Position numbers and translations under genes: made by a program. The notes under the pieces were generated by a model that saw nothing but the letters and a program-made list of their open reading frames with translations, was not told where the DNA came from and did no database searches. A DNA stretch of 64,000 nt, taken from Panopea generosa. Taxonomy: Eukaryota; Mollusca; Bivalvia; Adapedonta; Hiatellidae. Position 1 is the first letter of the stretch, and each line of letters opens with the position of its first letter. The DNA lies in the NCBI GenBank assembly GCA_029582155.1, contig CM055911.1:28804014-28868013 (forward strand). The letters run 5' to 3'. This document shows positions 37,204 through 48,288 of the stretch, in pieces.

Positions 37204-37904
37204 ATAACGTAATAAAACAATTGGTGACTGGACTATACGCTAAGGTACTAACTCAAAGAAATATAAATAGCATGTCTTCTTATTAATTGAATGGCATATT
37301 CAATACGCCAACAGTCAGTAAGTGCGTGTTATTATTCAATAAAACTATAAACCAATATTTCATTCGTCCTTTTTCCTCTTGAGTTAAAAAAAATATCTGG
37401 AGCCGATGATATTAATCTATTACATATACTTTTTTATATTCACCTCTTTTATATATATTTATTTTCATTCTGACCTTTTGTTATGTTCGCTGTTTTGTTA
37501 CTAAAATATATCTGTGGAGCCTTATTGACGGCTATCAAACATGTTTGAAATGTTCTGTTGAATATGATGTCACATGCGCCAGAAAATGGTCTGGTGCAAA
37601 TCACATCACATCCAATACCTCAACAGTCAATAACTGAACAAAATTTAAAAAATGTGCATTATTTTATCCCTGGACGCTAATTGTGTGATGAAAACAGGGT
37701 ATACGTTGTATCGCTCTAGGCCTGTTGCCTTTGTGCCGTAAGTCCATATCATACTTAGGGCATCTTACATGAGTGCGTATTACTATGGATTTATTAAACG
37801 AGTTAGAAAACATATATTAAGCGAGGCTCTATATATACATCATTATATCATTTTTTCCCATCGAGTTTATTAAATTGAATGATAAATGAGCATGAATGTA
37901 AGAT
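37204..37904. other. Intergenic sequence
   Basis: Nothing recognised. Confidence 0.5.
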
Positions 37905-39545
37905 TCATTTATTCACATAACTCTGAAATGTTTACACTTACCATTGATATAACAGATCTTCTCTGTAAGGAACGAGAAAAAACCCGGCAATATTTGTTTG
38001 CGTGAGTCGTCGTATGACGTAATGTTTCAAAATAAAGTCATTTAACCATGACTGACAGATCGACGTCTTTATATATTTGGTCAAGTCTTAAGTACTTCGG
38101 CAATTTACGTACGAGAGTCGAGTCGAGCGTAAAACACCGAGCGATGAATCGGAAGTGATATTACACTAGGTAACATGTCAAAAATATGTCATGGGTTTAT
38201 AACACTCCTGCACCGTAAATTATGTGATAAAAAACGTATTACACAGTTACCCCACGTTCCTTTTTAGTGACGGAAGAACACTTATTGAGCTAAAATTGTC
38301 CTATGTAATTTGGAATGGATTGTACTATTTTCAAAATGGTTCAGAGAAATAACATTTATGGTTCTAAAATCAAAGCAAATTATTTCATTTTGCAAGACGG
38401 GTGTTAATAGGACAGCTTTTTATGAAAACAATAAGGGGTATCACTTTACTTTATTTTAAGATATCCAAATGTGTAAATGTGTGAGCAGATACAGGTTTGC
38501 TTTGGACACATACTTTAAACATTTTTTTCTATGTAATCGTAAAACAAAATAAAGAAAAAAATCTTAACCGCATTTAATATAGAACAGAGATTTTAAAAAA
38601 AAAACAGCTGTGTAGTTAGACCTATAGGTCGATCGTTGAATACTTCATATAGAACATATCACGTTGCTCTAAAAGGCATTTGTTTAATTAGAACTGACGT
38701 ACAATATTGGTTACGATAGTGGGCGTTATCGGCTTTTCCGCTTCTTTTAGAAAAGTCAACAGACGTGAGCAATTTGAAGAGAAATTCAACAACTTTTTTA
38801 AACGTATAAAACAAATTCCACTTATAACGAGCTTACTTCTAAAACTTGGTGTCAAATCTAACCACCCAGGGTTGCATTTTACACTTTTCAAATCAATTTC
38901 GGGTCGACAAACGCTAATTCATTAAAACTAGCTGTGTATCCCAATCAGAAAGGCTTTGTTACTTGTATTCGTCATGTTTGCACAAACGGTACGCCAGAAA
39001 ATGCAATTTTAACACTATACTAATTGGACAAAGTCTGTTTTATGGATGTAATTGAATTCGACATTTTAGAATTAATTCCACATACAGAAGACGTTTTGTA
39101 GAAGTGTTTTTTTTTCCCAGTGGATATAGTTTTAGCCGTTCACGCTTAAAATTGTGGATTCGTTGCCGCAAGCTCCATCCATATGGACCCTCCAAAATAA
39201 CACTCAAGACTGAGTACTATGTCTACCCTTGAAGAAGATCACATAAAATACGAAGCATGAGTGTAATAAACCCATGGTATATTTTATATTTTAACCTAGT
39301 GTAATAATTACTTCCGATTCATCGTTCTGTGTGTTTCTGTATGACTCGGTTTCCGTGCTTAAAATACCGAACTACGTTCCGACTTTTCCGAATGTAGAAA
39401 TGACGTTGGTAATGACGTTATTTTGAGACATTACGTCATATGACGAATGCCGAAAACAAATATGCCGAACCTTTTATCGTTCCTTATAGACACGATGCGT
39501 TAAATAAATGGTTAATGTTCTATTTGTCTGACTTAAGTGATACAA
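37905..39545. mobile_element. Foldback element with ~300-bp inverted arms
   Basis: The left arm, about 37905-38215, is matched in reverse complement by about 39255-39545. Paired landmarks are GTAAGGAACGA (left) with TCGTTCCTTAT (right), TATGACGTAATG with CATTACGTCATA, CGATGAATCGGAAGT with ACTTCCGATTCATCG, and ATGGGTTTAT with ATAAACCCAT. Divergence of the arms is moderate. The middle has a SINE (39125-39250) and a 72-codon frame (38707-38925) without a recognised domain; another short frame lies in the right arm (39440-39628). No transposase was recognised. Confidence 0.75.
39125..39250 (+). mobile_element. SINE fragment (family 2)
   Basis: ATTGTGGATTCGTTGCC (B-box-like), then GGACCCTCCAAAATAACACT, match the tail order of the copy at 24950-25115. 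Confidence 0.5.
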
Positions 39546-40940
39546 ATATTATTGACGATGCGTTAGATGTTGGCGTACGGTACGTAACACGATGCAACGT
39601 TATTTTACTTGTCGATCTTCGTTTTTAATTAACGGTTCCGTTGCTTTTTTCGCCTATTGACGTTTATAGAAATAACAAAACATTTTTTTTATATTACAAG
39701 AAACATTTATTGAATGGGGTAGTGTTTGTTGTTCTTGCAATTCGTATTTTTATTTCTTATTTAATTTCATACATTTTCAAACATTAAAATGTAAAAAACA
39801 TTTCATATAACAACCCGTTTCAAAAGGCCGTTTATGTGTGGTTAAATTATAACGGTGTCTTGGTCGCCGTGTTTCACAGACCTTCTTATGTAACATACCA
39901 GCAACCTCATAGACGAATGCCTTTCGTTTTTAAATACATGTGTACTTTTATTCAGTTTTCCCTGACAAGTACCGCTGTATCCGCGTACCACTGTATCCGC
40001 GTACCGCTGTATCGGATCTATGAGGAGTTGCTTACTATTATCTAGATTTTCTTTTTGACGTGTAATATGCGTCCTCACGTTTATTGTTACACTTAAAGTT
40101 ACGTTCTTTCTCTTTCATTTTTTCCCCTTTTTTAAAAAAAGCAAATGCCATACGAAATATCAACCCCGTTTGATGATTATGTCAATAAAGTACAGCCACA
40201 TAAGAATGTTCAATATATTGATTAATCGGTTGACTGACTGATTGAAACATTGTATGCTATGGTATAATAGTATGTAGACGACAGACTAGATTAAAACATT
40301 GATATGGCGAAAGTATTACTGTCAACTAAATAAACAATGACTTCTAATAATTGCACTTTAGATGCACGTCGAAAATAACGTTAACGTTACTTGATTTTAC
40401 CTTATTACATTTTGGCTAGACATCTGAAATATAACAAAATAAAATCATACATGAAGACATACGTTGTATATTTAAACATCTCCTTCAACTTATTTATCGA
40501 ATGTGATGGTATATATTTAATTTTCTTTTTTTCGATAAATGACGATATTCTAAAATTAACAAGTACGAGTTGTTTTTTTTGCAATGTAAGCCAACATCTG
40601 ACGTTACGTCTCAGATTACATTCGTGCGAATTAACTATTGAATGTAGAACCTCGTATAATATATTCTGCCAACTTATCTAAAAGATAAGATGATAAAGAA
40701 GAACTCGTGTAAGATACTCGTTGTATTTGAATACATTTTGCAAAACTGAATGTACACAAATAGATTGATGATGTTTTGGTTTTCTATTGAATCACGGTTA
40801 ACATAATATAATCGTATTTCTGAATTGCTATATATAAAATGACATATTATCAGGATATGAACAAGACATTTTAAAAATATCATTCTATTTAAATGAACAA
40901 ATATTACACAATGTGTCAATCAAATGCAACATAAAGCTTT
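39546..40940. other. Intergenic sequence
   Basis: No gene supported. Short frames on both strands at 39836-40078 overlap a 16-bp triplication and look fortuitous. Confidence 0.5.
39969..40014 (+). repeat. 16-bp repeat, three copies
   Basis: GTACCGCTGTATCCGC is followed by a one-base variant and a shortened third copy. Confidence 0.9.
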
Positions 40941-40944
40941 TTTG

Positions 40945-41030
40945 AGCGAGTGGGACTCGAACCTACGACCATAGCGGTGAAAGGTACGTGCTCTTGAGAA
41001 GGCGCCTTAAACCACTCGGCCACGGAGGAA
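40945..41030 (-). mobile_element. tRNA-like element (Ser/Leu-type, family 3)
   Basis: The minus strand starts TCCTCCGTGGCCGAGTGGTT, continues TAAGGCG like a type II tRNA, and has the B box GTAGGTTCGAGTCCCAC. The first and last seven bases do not pair, so it is a tRNA-derived relic; a degraded tRNA gene is the alternative. Same start as the copy at 23645-23735. Confidence 0.65.
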
Positions 41031-42704
41031 CCTATTTGTTAAATTGTATTTAAATATTGCACAGTAGAAAGAAAACGTATGCCGGTTGGTATAATCATTC
41101 CACATATATTTACGATAAAAGATAACATTATATTGTATGTGATTCAATTTGAGCTGGGTACCCTTATTTACAAATGATCAATCAGTGCAACCACACAGTG
41201 TTTTTATTATCTGGTCTGATGGGGTGGGTGGTATCCAATATGCCAAACCACGCACGTACCCTAGCACCGGCCTAAGAGGTATCTTATTTTGAAATTATAT
41301 TAAATAGGCTCCAATCATTTCAGTAACAAGAAATTCCTACTATACTGTTTAAATCAGACAAGTTTATGAATATATATATTTATAGTCGATTTCATTGTTT
41401 CACTTTCAATATGTTTGTAAATTTCAATATGATAGCTATTGTAAATACTTGAATCAAAACTGCATTTACACAAAAGCAATCTGTATATTCAGTTTAGCTT
41501 CTTTTTTTTTTAATTTGAATAATATCCTTTCCTTCACCGACTGACATATATGTACATGTACCTTTAATTGAAGGTACACACAAAATTAACAAAAAAACTC
41601 AAAGATAACAAATGAAATAGTTTTACATTAGAATAATAGACTAAGGAAGGAATGTACATGTATATAAAATGAACCAATACCATGAACTTAAATATGTCGA
41701 TAAACAAATCTAAAATGTTAGCTGTCGATCTTGAAGCCAAATACCTTGCGAGGCTTTATATATTATTTATTTAAGAAAAATTGAAGTTTGGAAAATCAGA
41801 AATACAACCTGGTTCATATATAACAGACGACACAGTCGTATGTCAGCTCGTTTTTTTTTTGTTTTTTTTTAAATAACAATATGCAGCGTGGCAATTAACT
41901 CATCGTGTCTGTCGGTACAAGATAAAATATTGTAAAATATAACGGGCAGATATTTTTATTCACCATAAGATACTTTAAAAGAAATATTCAAAATAGAAAA
42001 AAACCGCTTTCAATGTTATAGAGGGAGTCACTAACAGGAACTGCCAACTTTAATCGGATCTAGGAAAATATTTCAACTTTGTTCCTTTTCAACATTATGT
42101 TTAGTAATAGCTGGGAATTCTTAAATCTTGTATATGTATGTATATATATATATATATATTTTGATAAAGCAATAACACATGCACAATCACGCACTAAATT
42201 ACAGCAAAACATATGTTTGTGCTATATTTGGTGAACTTATACCAAATACTACGTCAGAACCAGGAAACCTACTGCAATATGCGTATGAGAAAAAAAGATA
42301 AACATAGCATTGAATGTGAAGATTGTTTTCATGAAGCGTGTTCGGGTGAATGGGTTCTCAAGTTGAGTACATATTTAAATCAAACTTTGTACATATTTTA
42401 ATTAAACAAAATTGCTATCACGACACTCATTTTCAAATATATATATTGTCATATATAACCAACATAATGCTTTACACAACCTTTCCTTACACATTTTGTG
42501 GAGAAGTTGACAGTCACTTGCGGCAGCACGATAGTTCAATTAAAATACTTCTGAAGTATTTCTCCAATAAGCAAAAGGGATAAGAAAAACACGTAGGCTG
42601 TTCAAAATAGCTTTAACCATTATTAATTAAACCAATTATTACAACAATGTTATACTGTATTTGTGAGAGAGTAGAATGGTAGGAATATATTCAATAACGC
42701 TGTC
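41031..42704. other. Intergenic sequence
   Basis: AT-rich. It holds a (TA)n run at about 42140-42160 and short frames without motifs. Confidence 0.5.
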
Positions 42705-43050
42705 TCGTCTTATGATGTGATGACAGGGTATGAGCGAGGTTGACCAGGTATAAGTAAATAATTATTTCCGTTCCAAGGAGGCGACCCATGTTGCCATACC
42801 CTCTGTATACATGAAGTGTACCGGTTATATATTTTTGCCATACTAAGTATTGATTAATAATTATAAGTACAATCCATCCATACAGAGAACTTGGCAACAT
42901 GGGCCATCTCCCTGGAACGACCAGAAGCAAAATACGTCACTGGTAAACTAAGACCTAGTTAACCTCGCTCAAACCCTTTCATCACAAATATGTCACTGGT
43001 AAACTTAGACCTAGTTAACCTCGCTCATACCCTGTCATCACAAATACGTC
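42705..43050. mobile_element. Small foldback with duplicated right arm
   Basis: The left arm, about 42711-42810 (GATGACAGGGTATGAGCGAG ... CCCATGTTGCCA), pairs with about 42885-43040 (TGGCAACATGGGCC ... CTCGCTCATACCCTGTCATC). In the right arm a segment of about 54 bp (CACTGGTAAACTAAGACC to CATCACAAATA) is present twice in tandem. A related left-arm fragment is at 33685-33755. Confidence 0.7.
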
Positions 43051-46000
43051 ACTTGTAAAATGTTTATGCTGCTTAGTGACTGATACCTTTCAATTCAAGA
43101 CTCCTGTTGAGAACATGTTTTGTTATGGTCAGCTGCACTAAAATCTTACATTTCGTCGTTTCTTCAATTGACAATTGGTTAAAATCTCTAAAACTTCATA
43201 GTATGTTCATTTGTAACAAAATTTTGTATAGAGGTATCAATATACAATGAACATAGTTCGTAGTGCATTTTCACTAGCCGTCGGTATAATATACGTATGT
43301 TGGTAACGTTGACATAAATGTCATTCTATAATTGTACACATTCCGAGTGCGGCTTTTTTTTATATATTGCATTGTATAATATATGTTCTACAATCTATAT
43401 TTCAACAAAAGCGATGTGTTATCCTGACAAGGAGTTTTATTTACTGCAATTGAAATTTTGTGATATATTTATGCCGTGAAAGATTAATAGGACAATAACT
43501 AATGAAATATGTTGTTGGAAAACTGTTTAAAACAAATAAGTATACGTTTGAATATTCGAGTCCCGCTAGCTCCAAAACTTTATGTGAGAAAAATTACATT
43601 TACTTGCGGAAGGACGATGGCTCTACGCAGTCTGAGGTCTTCCCCAACCAGTGAAATTGAATATGCCATATATAATCTGACATGTGTTAAAAATGGCGTT
43701 AAAGCCGTTTCAAAAAATGTGTATAGAAGTCCAGTCTTTATTATTATTGCAAATTGATAATAGAACATGTATATGAATTATTTATGTATTGTTTTTATTT
43801 ACTCATTTCATTAATATAGAAACTGAAATTACGCAAATATATCAATATTATCATGTCTATGCACATCAACCTTTTTTAAGCACGCACAATTTTTACAGTT
43901 CAATCAGTTTCTTATTCGACTTCAGTCGTACAAAACAAAATATAGTTCAATAGATTGTCTATACATACATGCCACTTACATAATGAGATGATTAGGATGA
44001 AACAAGACGGATACACTCTTTGATGTGTATTTAGCATTTCTTTCTAATACATTGGTATAATTACAATTATGATATTACATAAGTTTTACCTACCAATTAC
44101 AGTTTTATAACTTCAGCATTGCCAATTATCTATATTCTATTTTTGAAAGTTACAATATTTCAGATTCGACCTAAAAGTATTCACTACACAGTTGATTTTC
44201 TTTCATAGCTTATATGTATGCGCACATAAAAATGCACGCTGTTTGGTAGATTGACATAAAAATGAAGTCGCAATATAATCATAAATACATCCATCTGTTA
44301 AAATCCTATACAAGTTACGTTGTTAACACCAGTGATGTCTTATTTCAGTATGTGCTATGTTTTTATTTGCTCTACTTATTTGCAGAAAGAAATCACAGCC
44401 TCTATACACCATTTTGAAAATATTTCAAACCAAATTACAAAGGACATTTTAAGTGCAATAATCATGCAAAAAAAAGGACACAACTGTGTAGTGAGTGGTA
44501 AGAGAAAGAATGAAAGTAACACAATTAATGTTTTTTGGACGGCGAGTCAATGGTCGCAAAACATATGGTTATATGATGCGAACATAAGGGAAGAGCCCAG
44601 CCCCACATAGTCCTGTGAAACATTACAAATTGGCATATCTATTGAAATAAACAACATTAACAAAATTTTAAATATCAAATAGACTCGCTTATTTCTGCAT
44701 ACTACAAATGTTCAGCAGTATTGAATATTTACAAAACCTTACTTTTGGTAAAAAAAAATATGACATATAGAGGATATTTGTTTGTTTTTGGTGCATGATT
44801 GAATTATAATTCATCCAGTGATCACCAAAAGTCTTTTTATCACGAGTGACTTGTCACGAGTAAGAATATCATTTTTGGTGATCACGATATGAAATATCAG
44901 TTGATCTTACACCGAAACAAACACATTTTCTTTTAATTTTATGCCTTTACATAAATGAGTGTTTATTTTTACCTCAATTCGTCATTCAGACTAGTATTGG
45001 AATTAATAAAATAATTAATTACTTTTTTAAAATAATAGTATTTTTTAATTAATATTCAAGGACACAAAAAGTATATACTTTTCTTTCATAATTTCACTGT
45101 TTGAAACAATGAATTACCATAAATAATCGAATGAGAAATCTGTATAATTTATCAAAAAAACATAAAACAACTATTCAGTCACTTTCAGTGATCTATTACA
45201 TTGAACACGAATTTGTCATAAAGTAATTTGTATTGATGGAGTGGGTATATCAGAAACATATTAACTATTAAGTAAAGAGTTATGACGGCCTCCTGGTGTA
45301 ACCGATTTATTCACAAAATATCAATTTTAAGTTTCAGGGTAATTAAACAAATATATCGACGTAAATATATTAGCACGATCGGCTAACTCTCCAACAAACT
45401 GTTTCACACTATATGTTTTTTTGTATTTTCAGATAGGAAGTGACTGTAACAAATTAGCGCGTAAAAATAAAGACAAAATGATAGTTTCATTCAAATAGAT
45501 GACAGACCACCTGGAGATGACAGGTGTAAGATGAAACTTACAAATCACAATGTTTCAATCTATACATCACTTGAGTCGTTGAGAGACGATTTAGTGACGA
45601 AGAAAGAATGAAAATGGGGTGGAAAATGAGATTTCCCCAACCGATGGACTACAAAAGCTTAAAAAAGATGTTGAAATCTAAGTTACATTATACCCATTAT
45701 TTCAACGAACATCATTTCTTTCGGGTAGATAACCGTAGCCTTAGAAATTGTAATTACGACTTCGCACCTATCAATTTAGAGGCGGTCTCTTTGATCTTTC
45801 TTTGATGTACCGACTTAGGGGTGTAAATTTCCTTCTAAAGACTGCAAGGTCATGGACTGTGATTCTACATGGAGAAAGACTAATTAACGATGGTGATACC
45901 CGTGAGTGAGTTACCATGTGTGATAGCAGATTTGTCAACAAATGTAGTATAGTTTGTTTTAATATTCACTTCCGCGTCTCGGTTTGAACATTCATGTCAG

Positions 46001-46070
46001 AGAGAAAATTTGTGTATATTGCCTCCGTCTATGCTTAGGTTTGTTTGTATGTTGTAATGTCTTACCTTTA
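43051..46070. other. Intergenic sequence
   Basis: No gene supported. Frames at 43509-43757, 44320-44610 and 45608-45805 are short, without family motifs, signal peptide or convincing splice partners. Confidence 0.5.
44818..44885. repeat. Hairpin with 13-bp perfect arms
   Basis: GTGATCACCAAAA at 44818-44830 pairs with TTTTGGTGATCAC at 44873-44885. Inside is a direct repeat of TCACGAGT. Confidence 0.85.
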
Positions 46071-46077
46071 TAACAGA

Positions 46078-46160
46078 GTGAATGAATGAATAGGGTTTTA
46101 CGGCATACCAACACATTATAGGTTTTCGACGCCAACAGAAAGGAAGATTCCAGGTTCACT
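46078..46160 (+). mobile_element. SINE-like fragment
   Basis: GAGTGAATGAATGAATAGGG, then TTTTACGGCATACCAACACA and TTATAGGT. From memory this word order resembles a widespread invertebrate SINE core, but this could not be checked. Confidence 0.35.
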
Positions 46161-46324
46161 CTACATGTACAAAAAACAACAAATTAACATACAGATTAAA
46201 AAAAATACATCAACAAATGGATTATGCAGAATGAACCTAGAACCTTGATACCTGCAGAACTGCAGAGTTTCAGCAAATTCTAACATATTACTCAATTTGT
46301 CGCTTCTTACGACAGTCATAAGCC

Positions 46325-46500
46325 ACAGTGATCCTATTCTTGCCATCATTCATTGCTCCCTGCAACCACACAGGGGTTGATAATTTAACCACAATAGTGA
46401 ACATGACAAAAAATGATAAAATGAGCATGACACCCATTCGGAGGATTCCTACCCCTCTGCAGAGATCGACAGTGATTCTATTCTTAGCCGGAACCACACG
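46325..46500. repeat. Dispersed repeat (copy 2)
   Basis: Shares CATTCGGAGGATTCCTAC, CTCTGCAGAGATCGACAGTG and ATTCTTGCCATCA with 26530-26680 in the same order. The open frames on both strands here follow the repeat and are not supported as genes. Confidence 0.65.
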
Positions 46501-46839
46501 GGCTGCCTTTATTACAGTATTTTCAGATACTTTAGCACGTGTTGCCACTGTTCCTGTGATCTGTTAGACTGTTAGCCAGCACTAAATCTCAGCAAATAAG
46601 TGACCACTTCCCCATAAATAATAAGGGAAGACTCACAGTCCTGCGACAATAACATAACATTGTAAAAAATGTGTGAATTTAAATAACGTTATATTTCTTA
46701 TTTAAAATAATCTAACATAATGTTGATCTATTATCTGCATGTCATGTGATACATTTAACATTTGAATGTGTATGTAATGAGAAACATTATATGTTTTGAA
46801 AACATAATTTTGAATCTTGAATCATAACCAAATTACCGC

Positions 46840-46925
46840 AGAGACTGTGTCCGGTTGTGAGTTAAACTCATGAACATTGGTTTGATAATCAGACACGGTA
46901 ACAAATGAGCTAGTCGGACTTTGTC
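46840..46925 (-). mobile_element. tRNA-like SINE head (family 1), degenerate
   Basis: Plus-strand CAGAGACTGTGTCCGGTTGT, GAGTTAAACTCATGAAC and TTTGATAATCAGACACGG parallel the head at 26195-26275 base for base, with substitutions. The body is absent. Confidence 0.55.
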
Positions 46926-48235
46926 ACTTTAAACAGAATGGTCTGTACTATGTTAAATCATGCTGATGAATTTTCAAACATTACTTTTAATTTAAGCATT
47001 TTTTTGTAGTGCTGTATGCTGTTTAAACCCGATTTTAACAAAAGTTTTTGTATAGCACGATGGTGTTTTATTTAATTGTTAAAGGAACACACGAGAAAAG
47101 AAATCCGAGCTTGCTGATGTTCACCCATCAAACCATTTTTTTACATCTTAGAACCGTATATAACGTATAACAATGTGAAGTTATATATCTCCAAGTCAAC
47201 TTCATATTTAATGTTTGTTTTTGAAACTATTAGTAAATTTCTAAAAATAAATATACAAAATAATGTCTCCTTTGATTTTTTCTCCACATCTAGCAATGTA
47301 TATGTCTCTTAAACATGTGTGCGGTGTTTTATAGAGAAGTATATACCTGTCGGAATTAAGATGTGAACGTGTGCATGTAGTGTACATGACATACGTCGAT
47401 CCCTGACCTGACAGCCATTAGCATGTATGCACGGAAACGGGACGAAAGTAGGGTCGCATAAAACGCTAAGTCGTAAAGTTTCTCCTTGGGATATCGCTAT
47501 CAATAATTAAATGATCGTATTTTATATCCCTGCTTACTATTAAGATATCATTGAATACAAACAAGACTCGGGTTAGCATCGCATAAACGTCGGCTTAAAG
47601 AACACAGATATAAACTATGGTGCGGTCAGTTGCACAAAATTAAAGATGTTAAGTTCTTTCCCTTGGCGGTTTTTTGTCAAATTAGTAATTTAAGAATATA
47701 AGTAACAACAGTCTGTATTTAGGAAAGTTTATGTATCTTGTCGTTTCTATAATGTACTTATCGACCGCCCGTTTATCTTCATTGTTTGCGTTTTGTGTTT
47801 TCAAGAGATATATTTCATCAGATATTGACGATGACAATTGCAATGAAATATGTTGTGTGTTTTTTTATATTCAAGAAACTAAGGTCACCGGCCCACATTA
47901 CAAATATACACAAATATAGAATAGTTTATACAACAATGTGCCTTAAGGACACAGACAACACTTGAAGTGATAGATATTTTATCCAATAATACGAAATTTA
48001 CCCTAATAAACAGTCATCCATCTACTCTCTCGAAGCATCTGTTGAATAGTTCGATTCTCTTCATTTCAACCGCGGGTGATTTAAATGTAGAGGTAATCGT
48101 CCGCTGACTAGGGAAAACATCACCAATCACTTACTGTTGTTCTTATTTCTGATTCAACTCGTTCAGTATTGTTCGGAACTACTGATGAATCCTATGCTAG
48201 CTGGCGGAAGGAGCTGTGCTTGGATCATTACCCTC

Positions 48236-48288
<53 letters not shown>

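Noticed and set aside
33631-37220. Repeat proteins on both strands (VLERLVADDATFI and KVASSATSRSNTM types)
   Set aside because: The frames follow a 39-bp minisatellite, are broken by stops every few units, and usually lack a proper start; kept only as a hunt item.
40945-41030. Functional tRNA-Ser or tRNA-Leu gene
   Set aside because: The A- and B-box halves are good, but the acceptor ends do not pair and the anticodon arm is poor; called a relic.
46288-46567. Overlapping 79-86-codon frames on both strands
   Set aside because: They coincide with a dispersed repeat also present at 26530-26680, where the frame is not kept.
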